Shown piece after piece: positions 9,960 to 23,275 of a stretch of DNA of 64,000 bases. Position 1 is the first letter of the stretch. Each line of letters opens with the position of its first letter. The DNA comes from Capitulum mitella (taxonomy: Eukaryota; Arthropoda; Thecostraca; Pollicipedomorpha; Pollicipedidae), in assembly GCA_030062745.1 (NCBI GenBank), contig CP099846.1, positions 7,251,432 to 7,315,431 of the forward strand, read 5' to 3'. The notes beneath the pieces are model-generated. The model made no database searches and was not told the origin of the DNA. It was given only the letters and a program-made list of their open reading frames with translations. The position numbers were made by a program, and so were the translations under genes.

Positions 9960-10880
9960 GTTTTATGTTATAAATGTTGGACGGAAAGCCAGGGGAGGGG
10001 TAAAAACAATAAACAAAAAACTCGAGCACCAAGCCCATTTTCCGAGCATTCCTGTAGGACTCATGTCGCATTTTCCTCAACTAGGACAACTGTCACCGTT
10101 GCCCCTCCCCTTTCGTTCTTGCCGCCGACGCTGGGAGCCCCTCGTCCCGTGTTGAGGCCGTTCTGTGCCACCTGTCACCCCTGATGTGTCGTTCTGTCGC
10201 TATGTTCCAGCTGGCAGGCTGTCCTCACTGTCTGCCACGACCTGAGGCCGCTGACTACGAGGCCGTCACGATGGCATATTTTCCACCCCGTCTCCGCCTC
10301 GAGGATCCCCACGCTGGAATCATCCCCTTCCAGCGGCGGTTTCGACGTTCGCCCGACTTGCCTGTCATGGCCGGAGATCGCCAGCTGGAAGAGAGACAAG
10401 CGCGATTTCTGCCGAGACCGAGGTCGTGAATCACTGTATCTTGCCCGGAAGGACAGGCAATGTGTGGTAGATGGTGCTGCAAGATTTTTGGCGATGGGAA
10501 CGACGCCAGCAATTTTTTTCCACTCCTATTTCCCTTTTAGCTTTCTCTCTTGCTCCCTGGGAGGTCATTATTGAGTGTGCACGTATAGCGCGAGTCTCGT
10601 GCCTTGAATAAAGATTGTTGTCGGCTCTTTTTGATCTGCCTCATTATGATGCGGCGAGAAGTACTCATGAAGCAACATAATACGTAGAGGGACATTGAGC
10701 GGAAATTCAACGCGTAAATTTACCTCCAGATGAATATCGAGTTAGTCGCAACACCGCAAGGATTGCATTCGATGCCAGCGAAGGACGAACTGTGATCGTC
10801 AAGAATTTCTAGCAGTTCTTTATCTTTAAAGTCGGCGGTGGTCCTGGGTCTTCACGCAACGATTCCCGACTAGACTTTGC

Positions 10881-11125
10881 CAACACTTGTTAGTGGTTAT
10901 TGATAATCGAGCTCAGATCAAAGAGTCCTGGTATGGGGAAGAGGAAGACTGAGATAACAGCGTCACGTTCCTCGAAAACAACACACTCATAATAAATTAT
11001 GTGTGAGACAGCATCCATCTTTTGGCTTGAAAAGTCTTATTGACCTGGCCCGTGATAACTTCCCAAACCACATTTTACCTAAAGGCATCCGCCCTGTTCA
11101 GACAGAAATGCTGAAAAATTCAGGT
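10881..11125 (+). repeat. Dispersed repeat E, copy 2 (empty site)
   Basis: Collinear with 9510-9959 but without the 204 bp insertion, so it preserves the pre-insertion state. The repeat class is unknown and no coding capacity is seen. Confidence 0.75.
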
Positions 11126-13205
11126 GTACATTTTTTACTTGCAATAGCTTTGTATAATTCACCACTGTTACTTGTGAAATGATGATCACTTCACTATGCG
11201 ACGGTCATATCATGGAATGCCCAGCAGGTCATAGGCGTTTCGTGAAAAGATGTGAGTTTGGAAACTTGTTTTTGCCAGTTCAGGCAGTGGGGCGTACATG
11301 CTTCGTTTTTTGATAGTATTTGCGAACATAATGGATGAATTATTTGGATGTATCTAGGAAACGGTGCCAAAAAGGATATACAACCGTGACATGTTAACAT
11401 AAGAGGTCATGCTAGGTCACATGCATGATGGCAATTGGACTGATTCGCGTTGTGCTGGATGGAGTTGTTGCCGTTGACTTTCTCCATCGTTCAAGTCAGA
11501 CAAGCACATCTGTATGTGTTTCTTAGCAAAGTTCATCAAATGCAACGTTGGGTCATGTTAGGTCAGGTCACGTCATAGGTAGATGTCAAAACGAAATGAA
11601 AAACAACATTGTCACTGGAATATCGTTCAGTAGCAGCAGACAGCAGTTATAGTTCCTCGACAGAAAAGGAAAAATGTTTTTTGTCCTGACCTGGCTTGAC
11701 CTTGATCCGATAAAGAGCAGACAGAGCATATTTAAATATCACGAATGCTATTGCAATTCTTTACTTGACGCAGTTCAGAATCGCAGCGAGTAATGCTTGC
11801 TCTTTGTCAAGAAGAATAATGCAATCTTATCTGATCTGGCCTAGGATGACACTGACCTGGTGAAACGCAAATAATGCAAAACTGGTCATAAGAAGGTTTC
11901 ACTTTCATTCGTCTTGTCACGTAGATCAAAACGGTTCCGAGTATCGTTCTTTGGCATGTAAAGTAAAATCAATATTTCGCTTGACCTAGGTTGAACTTGA
12001 CCCGGCATTTTTTACATTTTGGCACGCATTTGATACAGAAGATCGTGACCTTTCATCTGGTATCCAATGGAAGGCTCTAAGACCACTATTACCGATGGTA
12101 TGAGGTACAAACCGACGTCAATTTTTCCGACGTTGTGTTATGCGTTTTGCGTGACCTCTGACGTCATCAGTCATCAGTCATCAGGGAGCACCCTATTTGA
12201 CACGATCAAGGCGGTCGCGGGTACAAAAAACATGCCAGACGGGGCTGGGTTAATTCATATTTACCATTTCAAAGCTAGATAATGAAATTAAATGTGCTTT
12301 ATTCATACAGTTCGAAGTCCATTGTTTCGCACCTTCTACGAGCATAGTTTCTTATAAATTTCCTGTATATAGTTCCTTAATAAAGTGGCTTTCTAGCAAC
12401 TTCATTTAGTACTTGCGGTGAATGACATCGTGCTCACCTGAAAGAGCATTCTTCAGAATTTCTGAAAATATGTAAATGAGATGGCTACGACCATCCAGTG
12501 GAAACATATTGTACAGCAAACACAGGGGTGATATTTTTTAGAATCACCCTGTATTTCAAGGTCATGGCACAGTCTGAAATAAGGAGTCAGCAAGGCAGAT
12601 GGTAAGCACATGCCAAAACAATGAAAAGGATTGAGGTAGAAGAATAAAACCGTGGGGCAAAAGGAAACCTGATCCAATTTTGAAAAGCAAGACTGCTGGT
12701 CCTTAGTCTGGATGCAGGCTGGAAGCAAATGGGAGGAGTGAGAGGAAGAAAAGAGAAGAATGAGCTGACGAAAAGGAGAATGAAAGGCTAGCTACGGACT
12801 GGGTCCGTCATTTCCACCGCGCGTTCTCCAGCGCTCGCTGCGGTTGTCAGAGACCAGCGAACTAATCCGAGAACGGTCAGCCACGAGGGACGGACGCAAT
12901 AACGGACGATGCGCGAGGACATAGCGGGGGCGGCAGGGACGCGCCGGCCGAGGGCTGGCCGTTCCCGCTGTCCACAAGCACTGAGCAGCGTTAAGCTGCC
13001 AGTTGTAGGATGTGTTCGTCCAGTGACCAGGGCTGTGATATTTTTGGTGTGGCGTTTCCTAGATTACCTGCGGTGCCACGAACTAGGTGTAGAATTAAGA
13101 CAAGGCATTCGTTCTTGTGAAAAAGCAATTCCGGGTAGCCATTGGGAAATATAGAAGATTAAATTTTCTTCAGGCCAGGCAGCAAATTATTTTACTTCAA
13201 GCACC
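11126..13205. other. Intergenic or intronic, no gene recognised
   Basis: A+T-rich with scattered AGGTCA/TGACCT motifs. At 12159-12184 there is TGACGTCA followed by overlapping GTCATCA repeats, an ATF/AP-1-like array. A GC-rich patch at 12780-12990 has small open frames on both strands but no supported exon. Confidence 0.45.
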
Positions 13206-13209
13206 TTAA

Positions 13210-14072
13210 CCCTCGCAGGACGTATTTTTCCTTATACGTCAGACAAGGGAGATGGCTATCAACCCCTCCTCTCCTCCCCCGCCCGTTTCGTTCCTAGTTG
13301 AGACAGAACGAAGAAACAAAATAAACTTGAAGCTTTATTCTTTCTGATTCTTAAAATATCTGACCTGACGTGTTCAGGTCACCTAGTGGTCTCTGAGGTT
13401 AATGAGAAAGAGAATACCACTCCGTTTGCCATCCCCATCGTTACTGTAGTAGTTTTATAGCCGAAATGCGCGCAACGACGTACGTGTGATGACTTGGTAT
13501 GAAAACTGATTAGTCCTTACATTCAGTGGTTGTTTTTATTCTTGCAGGCCAAAACCAGGTTAACGAGAGGCTAAATATCATTATATCATCGGTTATTACT
13601 AGGCTAGTGCTACTACTGAACAGTGTTTTGATCATCGACAAGGGTAAAAATAGTTGTCATGACTGGAATCAGCGTGAAAAAAGCTCAAGACTAATTCAAA
13701 TGCATTTTTAGATTAAATAAGACTAATGACCTCATTCGACCTTGGAAAGGTCACTGGTATTTCTCGTGAAGGTACGCTGTCAAACATATGTTAAAACAGC
13801 CATGCATCAAATACTAACCCTGTATCTCTTCGGACTTCTGAGAAAGAATCCATAACGCAGCTCATACCTACCGAATCGGTTTGCAAAGCCACGAGACTGA
13901 TGTAACTCGGCGACTTGACATGGCCCGTTAATTGCTTCTGAGCGGAAAGATGCGGAAAGGATGTTAGGTCAGCCATGGCAAAGTCTAGGTTCGCGATGCG
14001 AGCCATTCGCTGACAGTCCCGGAAAAATAACGTATGTAGAGATGGCAACCATCATCCCTTGCCCTACGAGAG
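13210..14072. mobile_element. Candidate TTAA element, family G
   Basis: TTAA at 13206-13209 is followed by CCCTCGCAGGAC and a GACGTAT/ATACGTC hairpin. At the other end CCCTACGAGAG precedes TTAA at 14073-14076, giving inverted termini that match at about 9 of 12 positions. The 863 bp between have no coding capacity. Only one copy is in the window, so the call rests on the ends alone. Confidence 0.4.
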
Positions 14073-14524
14073 TTAATGTTTTGAATTTTTTGACGCTTGT
14101 GCTCATGTGTTTATGATTTGGAACTAATGCTGATAGTCAGAGCGGGTCACAATAATTCAGTTGTTGACCGCTTTAGGTGGTTCCGGATCTTTCTTTGCGG
14201 CGAGCTAAGCTTTCATAAAAATTGCTGCACCAAATGGAGTCAATGGAACACGTGATAACTTGATGCAAACAGTGCATTTGAAGTACTGACGGTAACAGTG
14301 CAAAACAGCTGTTAAAGTCATCCTGAGGGACGCAAAACCAAGACTGGCAGAGGCCCGCCACGTACGGCTCCATGCAAACAGAATGAAAATGCCGCTATCA
14401 TCTGCATGTGGAGGCGGATTAGGAAATGAACCGCTTGCCCTTGAGGTTGCAGACAGCAGGCTTCATGAATATGAGGCGCGGCGCGGCGTGCTTCGTAGCG
14501 GTGACATTCAGCCCGTCCTTTCAG

Positions 14525-14580
14525 GCGCGCATGCAGAAGCCGCCAGCTCAGCGGCCGCCGCCGCCCGTCACGGGGCCAGG
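14525..14580 (+). CDS. Possible proline-rich exon, unidentified
   Basis: A 56 bp stretch lies between a CTTTCAG acceptor and a GTATGC donor. Phase 0 reads ARMQKPPAQRPPPPVTGPG, compositionally like a protease hinge or extracellular linker. It could belong to the MMP gene, which has a Pro-rich hinge after the catalytic domain, but no catalytic exon lies upstream. Chance in a GC-rich island is equally possible. Confidence 0.2.
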
Positions 14581-17211
14581 GTATGCCGTTACTGCCGCCT
14601 GCGATCTACCGCAGGAGGGCTGTGCGGAATTCCATGATGGGCATCCGCGACAAAGCTCTCGCTTAGAAGCGTCAAAATGATTGACCAGGCACCGACCGCA
14701 ATATTTCGCCTACAGATTGTTCCATTTACTGTCCCACCCTTTGTCTTTCTCGTTAACCAACAGTCTGATTCTGAGGATTAAAGCTGGAATCGATGGCCCG
14801 TCACCATGAAGCTCCAGACATGTCCCATTTGCAGGCCTCGAGGTCACGGATGACGTCGTAGGTCAGGAAAGGCCCTAAAACAAGCAATTTGCTGCTGGCT
14901 TCGCAGGCATATTGACAGGGTGAACATGGTAGGAATGGGCTATATGTATTATCAAATAAATTTGTATTGTGCGCCGGACGTTGTTTTTGTAAAGTCACCT
15001 CAAAGTCAACCGAGGTCACGAAGCCAAATTACGTCCCTTACCTGATTTCTGACCATTACCCAACCACCTTTGAGCATGACCATGCATGTTTCTGATGGAT
15101 TACACGAGAGAATCTCACAACGACTTTTTCTCTACAACTGCCACACTTTAGTTGCTATAGAACCAGATGTGTTTGAGAGAAAAAGTTAAATCGGCACTGC
15201 GACTACTGATCTACGTTGACGTCACTCCATGACGCGTACCACTTGTGTGACTTGATGTTTACTGTGACATTGATCTGGCTACGGTTCGATAAATGTGACC
15301 TGATCACAACGGGTTTGATGGCTGAATCGACGTTAAACATTAAAAATTGCATTTGTACAAAACTTGGCTTGTGATGACCTTTCATGAGGTCATGAGTGGG
15401 GTCCATTTATTTGCCATGGCATTATAACACATGCGGCCAGTATCAGCTATTTTGCAGCGCCAGTGTATTCGATGAAGGTGAAACACACTTGGAGAATGTC
15501 GGTTTCACTGGCGCTTCACCAAAAAGGCGTAATGAATATACCAAGGGTGATGAGAATTTGACGGCGTTGCGCTTCCGGTTATGGTGTTATACAACGCAGA
15601 AAAATACGAGGGCGTCCAACGAACTCTCCCCCTCAGCCTCCTTCCACATCTCCCTCCCCCTGCCTCGCAAATAAATAGTTATGAATCACAAGCGAAGGTG
15701 AGTTGAGCAGTTCTTTTATTACGTGTTAGGTAGTAACAGGTACAGATTATTCATCCAAAGTGCTGCTCTTTTAATATCGTTTAACTTTCGCATTTGGTGG
15801 GTTGCTAAAAATCAATTTTTTTAGCACCTCCGGACAGCCAGCTTAGGCGTATCACGCGTTCGGTGCCTGTTACGCAATCACTTGACGTCGCATGGTGGTA
15901 AAGAATTCATGGCACGTTGAAACTGGGGCTTTACAGAACATGTCGACCATAGTCAAACACGTTCGTACCCCAGAGCTCAATGGAAATTAGTGCATAGGGT
16001 TTTCTTAGATGCTGAACCTAATGGTTAAAATTTTGCTTCGTCAAACCTGCAGTTTGTCTTGTAGATCCAGGAGTTCCTGGTGAGTCACGCGGTGGACGTG
16101 GTTTGTTGGCGAAAATTCGACATACATACTGTTAAAAACCTCTGACAAAGGATGTTTTTGCACTTGCAGTCCATCAATGATTTGACATCTGGCAATGCTT
16201 TCCATATAAAACATTGTTTAAAAAATGGAATGACCTGGTTACCTTAGGCCATCAAGGATTTCAAATCAGAAAAGGTGTTCCGGCTAAGGTATTGCTTTTA
16301 ACAAACCAAATAACTGGCTTAGTGGTAGCTTAGTGCAACCTCTAGGCATCTGAGAATGATTTTTTGGAATCTTTAAAACCACAGACCGATCTTTTATTTG
16401 TGTAACGTACGAATAAAAGCTACATGGTAGTTCTGGTGAGTATGTTTTTGGCATCTTAAAATGGAACGTGGTTTTCAAAAAAAAGAAGACGTTTTTGCAC
16501 GTCTGTCGCACTTCCAATGACGCAAGCTTGTAATGCCACGAAAATGAGAATCGGTGATCCTGGTAACTGGCAGATACATGCACACACGAACGAAAAAGTA
16601 ACCCTAGCGTTTTCATTTCTCTTTTGATTTTACCTGGACCCTTTACTAGACGTCCTTGTCCCTGCACAACGTACGCATTTTCACCGTACCATACATGGGC
16701 AGCATACTGGTATATTGGCCGCGGCACGAAATGCCGATAACTCTGCAGATGGCCGTAGAATGCATCGAAACTGTTGCGGAAATAACTACAAGCGTACGAT
16801 AGCATTTATTGTTCAGCTCGCCAGCCAGCCATAAACTGAAATCCGTCAGGGTTTTTGGTTATTGGTAGGTCACACTACGTAACAGTGACCCATTTACCTA
16901 TTTGCCAGGCCATGGTTGGACTAGATACCAGATAATATAAATGCAGCTAAAGTCATCAAGGTCCGTGAAAACACACACCTTGTTTCCATCTAGCAAGATG
17001 CGACTTACCTTGCCATCTCGCAGCCCACAGCTGACCGTGGTAACTGGCACTACGCCATTGACTGAGGGGGCAAATATACCGCTCCCCCGATGTCTTTTGA
17101 GCTGCTAGACGGATCTGAATGATTCAAACGCTAATCAATATCCCTGTGTGGTATGACCTCGGAACGTTGGAAAAACTTCAGTCCCAGGACAGTAGCGAGA
17201 TCACAGGTGAA
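14581..17211. other. No gene recognised
   Basis: A+T-rich sequence with many TGACCT/AGGTCA motifs. The 173-codon open frame on the minus strand at 16284-16805 shows no domain, repeat or codon signature and is not supported as a gene. Confidence 0.4.
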
Positions 17212-18445
17212 CCCGCGCACGACCGTCGGTCAGTTACGATCATGCGCGATTGCAGGGGGTCAGTTGGCCGCCCCCCTCTGACTCACTAACGGCTGGTCGC
17301 ACGGTAAAAATAAGCACACCGTTGGAAAGCTTGTGACGAGTAGAGCTCGAAACTGGTCTCATTTTTAGTTTTAGATAATGTCTAAGCAATTTACGTCCTA
17401 TAGATGTTTTCTCATAGCCGACTCCATGAGACTGAGAAACGGCCTGAATCTCAAGGGCTGTGACTAATAACGCATAGTTAAAGGCACCAGGGCACAAGTA
17501 AAGGTCCGCAAGTGCCGATACACATCTAATTTCTAGGATTTGTTCAATATATACGCCGAAACGTTGAGTTGAAGACTCACCAGTTTTCGCGCCGGCTGTT
17601 GGCGTGCGGCGCAGCCGTGTGCAGTAAGAAATTAATGGGAACTAATTTTAGCGTTCCTTTATTTTCCCGAGAAAGCCTATCCATGTAAACTTTATGATCC
17701 TAGTGGTTCTTGTGATGGTTTTTCATGCTTAAATTTTGGAAAAAAGTCATTAGTTACCAATCTACAAAATTGGCGGAGCTTTATTCGCGAGAGCCCGTAT
17801 ATTTCCAAAATATGCTATTTTTCAAACTTTTTGAGGTTCCTGGTAATACTTACGTCTGTGCAAGCCAGTTCTGCCGATTTCTACCCATTCGGAGTAATTC
17901 ATCGCTGGTTTTGATGGTGGTACATTTTGGCTCACAACAGTTATTCGTGACCTGACTTCAGGTCAAAGGCTGAAAGTCATTGCTACTTTGCCCGATGGCG
18001 GTAACTGCTCCACTAGAAGATGATCGCTAGATATCTGCTTCACTCCACACTAAAAATGTTACAAAATATTCCCTCAGTTTCCGAGAAAAACGACCTATCT
18101 CAAAAATAGGCTTGGTCTTAGGTCAATGACTCTAGAAATTCCGAAAAATCCGAGATAGCAGATTTGTTGCATCTATCAAGATCTCTAATCTATGAAAGTA
18201 TTGTTTTGATATCTTGTTTTGCGAAAAAGTTACAGGGCGCTAAACGTTTTTGGACATAGGTCTGTTTGACCTGACCTAGATCAAACACCTGACCTGGCGT
18301 GAGGTCAAAACTTCGACACAAGGTGTAAAAGTAATGAAGCAAAAGATGCACAGAGTTTCGTGACTCTGTGTTGGTTCGTTCTATCGCAATCCCAGAAAAA
18401 CCGCAGGGAGGGGCAGTCAACTGCCCACCCCTAGTCGGGAACGGG
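17212..18445 (-). mobile_element. Family B TTAA element, copy B2 (full length, reverse)
   Basis: About 1234 bp. The right end reads ...ggggcagtcaactgcccaccc...CGGG then TTAA at 18446-18449. The left end CCCGCGCACGACCG follows TGAA, a decayed TTAA, at 17208-17211. It is the reverse complement of the B1/B3 consensus, retains the distal 200 bp lost from B1, and carries subterminal GC hairpins at both ends. There is no transposase, and AGGTCA-type sites occur in the middle. Confidence 0.8.
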
Positions 18446-18449
18446 TTAA

Positions 18450-20700
18450 GGTTAAATCCAAAATTAGGGTGTCCTGTGATGATCACCAAAGGAATGCCAT
18501 CAAATTTTATTCACATTCTGTCATAGATTATTTCAGTGCTTCAGGTGTGTCATGCTCATCGACATTGCCGATATTTGTTCAGATTCAGGTCATAGGTCAA
18601 ACAAGGTTAATATCCTATGCAGGGCGGCGACGCACAGTATTGAATGTGGAGGACGGGAGATGGGTCGGGCAAGGCTAACTTCTCCTCCCAAATAAAGAAA
18701 CTCACCAGACTTCGATTAGTTCGTTATTGCTGGCAACCATTATCATCATTTTTGAACTGTCTCCATGACCAGAGGTGGCGTTTTCCCCTTTTCGTCTGAA
18801 GAGTCTGATGTGCTGTCTAAACATGCTGAGGTCTTCGTCGCATTCACATTTTCTCCGTTTCGGTAACAACTGATATTTATGAGCGATTTCGAGCATTTAC
18901 CTTCCTCGCCAGAATGCGCTTTCGTAACAGAATGTAAGTTTACTCCAAGGTAGTGGGGGATAGTCCCCTACACTCTGAAGATTGTAGGGGACGCGCCTCC
19001 TACGTCCTACAAGGTGTTGCCGCTCTTGGTCCCACTGTTTATTATCTCAAAAACTACTGGATCAGTTTGATCAAATGTAACATCAGTCGATAGTCCTTCA
19101 TTAAACCCTCGCCTCAAAATACGTTTTTTTAAAAGAATTAGAATGGGTCTGGTCCAGATGACGTCAGTACGAAACAATTAAAAATCCGTGACCCAAAAAA
19201 TATGACCCCTGATGATTAAGATGAGGACAAAGGTGTTCTGAAATTTCGAGTCATAATGGAGCCGACATGTGGTAGCTCATTTGTACAACATGATGGAAAA
19301 CCTGAAGAAAAGTGCTTTTCAACGGAGTGCAGATTACAAGAAGAGGCTGACTTTGCGAACAATGTCGTCATTTGACATTAACCGGACAACTGAATTATTT
19401 GAGATGTTTAGGCGCATGGTAAAGGAAAACCGCACACATGAGCTGAGAATGATGCCACAGGTTCATGCTGTCACCGAAGGCAAAAAGACACGATGGCAGA
19501 CGAACAGCGGTAGAAAGCCTTCTATGAATCTTACCAAGTAATCCGTATGTGGCCGTGTAAATACGATTGTGATGCAATCCAAGGTGCAAAGGGCAAAATG
19601 TCAGAGTGCAGAAGGGACTACTGCTGGAAATCTGAGAGAATACTTTCAACTGTATGACAAGTACAAGACGATCCCAAGAATCGGGTCTTCCCCATTCGTA
19701 TCTCTGAGACTGATAAACTGTGTATGTCCTAGTAGGAGTCATACAAAAATCTTACGCTCACTGCTTCCGGTGTCCAGGATTTCATTTACCATGGTCTGAC
19801 TGACCACGCTAATTGTGGCTAACAGTCACAACTGAGTGTGACAACTGACCACGTGAACATGGTGTCAAACCCGTGGTGGGCCCGACAGGGTCTCAGTGTG
19901 GTCAGCCCGCTCTGGAGCTCCGTGGTGGGCCCGACAGGGATTCAGTGTGGTCAGTCTGCGCTGGCGCCCAGAACGGGGCCGCTGCTCTGACTCCCTCACA
20001 GACGGCCGCCCGGCTGAAGTCTCCACAGAGGACGGCGACGAACTCTGCCACTGAGGTGCAGCCGCTCAGTGCAAGCGGTGCCAGTCAGGCCAGTTCCGAA
20101 CAAGATCCTCATTGGACTCGCAAATGGCGACGGGCGTCGTCCAGCCTTGGTAGCAACGTCAACGTCATTCCCTGCCTTGTCGGGGGCTCCGCACGCTTCT
20201 CTGAACGTCCAGTGGAAAACATTATAATTTTACTCTAGGCTTTATGGAATGAGATGGCTTAGGAAATGAGATGTTTTCCTCGTCGTAGGGATTTCACCAG
20301 AGGTCCTTGGAACGCCCCAGTCACCTTCTGTGGGACTGCGGCGGCATTAATGCAGCAATGGCAAAGGCTATCAACGGTTATTATTTCCATTCCATGCAAT
20401 GACTATCGCCGCTTTTTACTTTAACCCCCCTCCCCCACCCCCTCGTGATGTTTTAGGTCTCTGAACCGGCAGCACCCGTTCGGTAGCCAATGGCGACGCA
20501 GCCTTTGGAGAGAGGAACTCAGCTCTGTTTTACTGTTTTACTGTCTTCTGTCAGTCGACATTCACAGCAAGGCGCCCCTGCAAGACCCGGGCTTCTTCCG
20601 AAGAATTGGGAGTTAAACGGTGATAGCAGCTACGACCCCTCAAAAGCTAGCAATTCCGAGCATGCGGAGAGGAGAGGCCATCCAGCCGCCTTCTCCATAT
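18450..20700. other. No gene recognised; one local tandem duplication
   Basis: Unique-looking sequence. A hairpin CCCCTACA/TGTAGGGG lies near 18964-18989. At 19872-19968 a 49 bp unit starting 'cgtggtgggcccgacaggg' is present twice in tandem. The GC-rich patch 19860-20200 has an open + frame without recognisable domains. Confidence 0.45.
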
Positions 20701-20732
20701 GCCCGGATTTGGGATACACACCCTCTCGTGAG

Positions 20733-20843
20733 TCATGGAACTCGATGAGCCAAGAAACCCATTCCTTTATAGCCCAAACGGCACTTGCTTGCTTTAAGCT
20801 TTAAGTTGGCTGCCATGATCTTCCGGAAGACCCTTACAAATGC
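20733..20843 (-). pseudogene. Ty3/gypsy-type reverse transcriptase fragment
   Basis: The minus strand reads VFRKIMAANLKLKASKCRLG followed by YKGMGFLAHRV and a stop. This matches the conserved 'vf..l..anLkL..sKC.f....v.flGH.v' block of LTR-retrotransposon reverse transcriptases, just after the palm. Only about 35 residues are preserved. The catalytic YxDD region upstream and RNase H downstream are absent, so it is a dead fragment. Confidence 0.7.
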
Positions 20844-22359
20844 CCGTGTCCATTGTGTCCATATCCTATCACAGAACGATTTCACATGTGCTGTAACAGA
20901 ATGGCGCCTTTTTATCCACGAACAATTGTCCGTGAGTGACTTCCAAGCTCTTATCCGTCCTTGGCGGCTAACGGCGCCAACGGCATGTGGCGCCGTCACT
21001 CGCCGAAGGCGGGCAAGGGCGCCAAAATGTCAAGGAGGGCAAAGCCATCTCGCTCTCCCATTGGGATCAAGGAGGGTGGCTGCCTCGCTCGCTCACACTC
21101 CCCTCCCCCCAGGATCCGTCCCTTCCCGTGCCTGAAATATTCCATTTCCAAGGTGAGCGAATGCGTCATTCGGAGGTTTATAGGGAGGTTGACAGGTGGC
21201 AGCACCATATACAGACAGATGGCGCTGACTCTCGTGGTTCAAGCTATCACAGGCTAGAAATGAGTTTCTCCCTAGGCGAGACCTTAGATATGTCTTTGAA
21301 GTCAATATTTCAGTTGTTTTTACTTTAGCATAGCGCTTCGAGTATGGAAAAGTCGACTAGGCTGACTCCAGTGCGGGGCAGTCGCCCAAGTCCATTTTCG
21401 GGGAAGAGGGGAGGGGGCGACGAAGGCGGTCTCCGATTTGGATTGTTGTATGTTATGTGTTTCGGCAGATATTTTTACCAGGAGTGATGGAGCCTTACTC
21501 GTGCCGTCTCGGCACCTCCATGGGGGCGGGGTTTTCCCAAGCACAAGTACAGACGTCCAGTAGAATATCAGCACTAGCCCCCCCCCCCCCCTCAATAAAA
21601 AGTACATTGTAGGCGAGCCCATTGGACCTCCCATCCGAGTGATGAAATGCCAGCTATGCTGTTAGACCCGGTGAGGCTTCCCTGGGACGCCGCGACGCTG
21701 GACTGTTACCTGGGGTCAGGTTGGTTGTTTCATGTTGAATACTCTGGGTGGTACTTCGCCGCCGGTAGTTCTGCGCTTCAGGCTCAAGGGGACCAGAAGG
21801 AGTTTAGTCTTATGCGGACTCAGATGCTGGCTCCGGCGCTCGGACCACCCGAACGGCCACCTGATGTGTCGTAAATAAATTGCAGTATATGATGATCAGC
21901 GTTCTTCTTGCTTGTGCCTACCGCCCTTGACTCGTTTCCACCAGTTTTGTATTCCAAATATGTGTGAGCTAGGGTAAGGAAACGCCTCGCTTTGCACTCT
22001 GTACCGCTGTGAGTCGATGAGTGACGCAATGAGGCTTCTTCACACAGGACAGTCAGGAACTTTTTGGAGTAAAACTGTCTTGTCTTTCAGACAACCGTGA
22101 GCCGGTTTAATCTAAACTTCGCGCGTTCTCTTGACCTCAACGTGACGTCCATAACCCTGACCTCCGGGCAATGACCCAATTGGTCGGCCCGAGGACAAGA
22201 CAAACTTCATGGCAACTTGACGTCAAATCAAATGTGGCCAAAAATGTCGCATTATAAAAAAGTCACTATAAAAAAGTCATGCAAACATTTATGTGCACCA
22301 TCTTTCAAAACTTTCGGAAACGTTGCAGGGACAAAGTTTTGATCCTAGCTACGTCACAG
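20844..22359. other. No gene recognised
   Basis: Mixed composition with a C run near 21579-21591 and GC-rich patches at 20960-21130 and 21640-21870. Open frames overlap in several frames and none shows a domain. Confidence 0.4.
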
Positions 22360-22575
22360 CCAAACATGTGCCGGGATCCTGATGAAATGCAGGTTATACT
22401 CGTTTTGCGTCGGATTCTAAGTTCACCTGAGAAAGTGTTGCGCCATCTGGGCACTGCTATGCTCTGGAGGAACACAGCTTTTCCGAGATGACGCAATGAC
22501 CCGCCGAAGTCAGCGAAGAATTGAATAAAACACGAAGATAACCTGCGTTCCATCGGGATCCTGGCACATGTTTGG
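22360..22575. mobile_element. Short inverted-repeat MITE, family C copy 2
   Basis: A 216 bp unit beginning CCAAACATGTGCC and ending GGCACATGTTTGG, with the inverted terminal repeat extending about 38 bp with few mismatches. It is homologous to 8455-8672 and better preserved at the ends. No coding capacity; superfamily unknown. Confidence 0.85.
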
Positions 22576-23275
22576 TCTCAGCCACCCTCCTCCGGACAGA
22601 GAGTTCAGATTCCTAGGTTGGTATAAAATGGCCATACTTACTCCCTTTATAATATTTACGCTATTATGGTACCCTTTATACAGATCTTCGTGTTGGTGGT
22701 GCTCATGATCCTTCCTGTTTCATCAAGAACTAAACTTTTCGTTGGAGCGATGAGGAGCTAAATAACGCACGTCACGTGCAACACAAGAGCTGTCCCGAAG
22801 GCAAAAGCTCCTGGCTTTGATTATGAGTCTGGCAGACTGAGACGCTCCGAATTACCGCTACTGAAAGAGAAGAGACTGTCGAAAGTGAGGATCGGCAAGA
22901 GCTATTTGGCACATACATTCGGCAGAAACATTGCTCGTCGGTTTATGTGACACATTCCTTGTCGGAGTTTAGTTCGATATTAATATCTAGATCAGTAGAT
23001 ACCTAGATTATTGCTTGCACAAATCAGAACCATGTAGGGGTCAATAAGGTTTTGAAATGCATGGTGGAAAACAACACAACCCTGAAGTTGAAATGCTTTT
23101 GGAGAGGCATGTGCCTCTCCAATATTTGATTTTTTCTCCCAACAATATCTTTTCTTCTCCCGGTGTTCATGGCTAAAATGAAACAAGAAAAATCCTAGAA
23201 TAGGAGGATTTACGCCTAACAAGGAGTTTGCACCCCTGAGATAAATGATCAAGTTGTCTTTTAAACATGCCTTAA

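Noticed and set aside
10184-10429. Possible exon with DYEAVTMAYFPP
   Set aside because: It has a CAG acceptor upstream but no donor before the stop, and no family match. It was considered as an MMP or astacin piece and dropped for lack of a zinc motif.
12792-12977. Minus-strand start MSSRIVRYCV with signal-like stretch
   Set aside because: Only 44 codons, no donor, no promoter. Chance in a GC patch.
13058-13100. HELGVEL resembling an MMP zinc site
   Set aside because: The motif lacks the second and third His (HExGHxxGxxH) and lies in a frame without splice borders.
16284-16805. 173-codon minus frame
   Set aside because: No motif, no codon bias, A+T-rich surroundings. The length is possible by chance in 64 kb of six frames.
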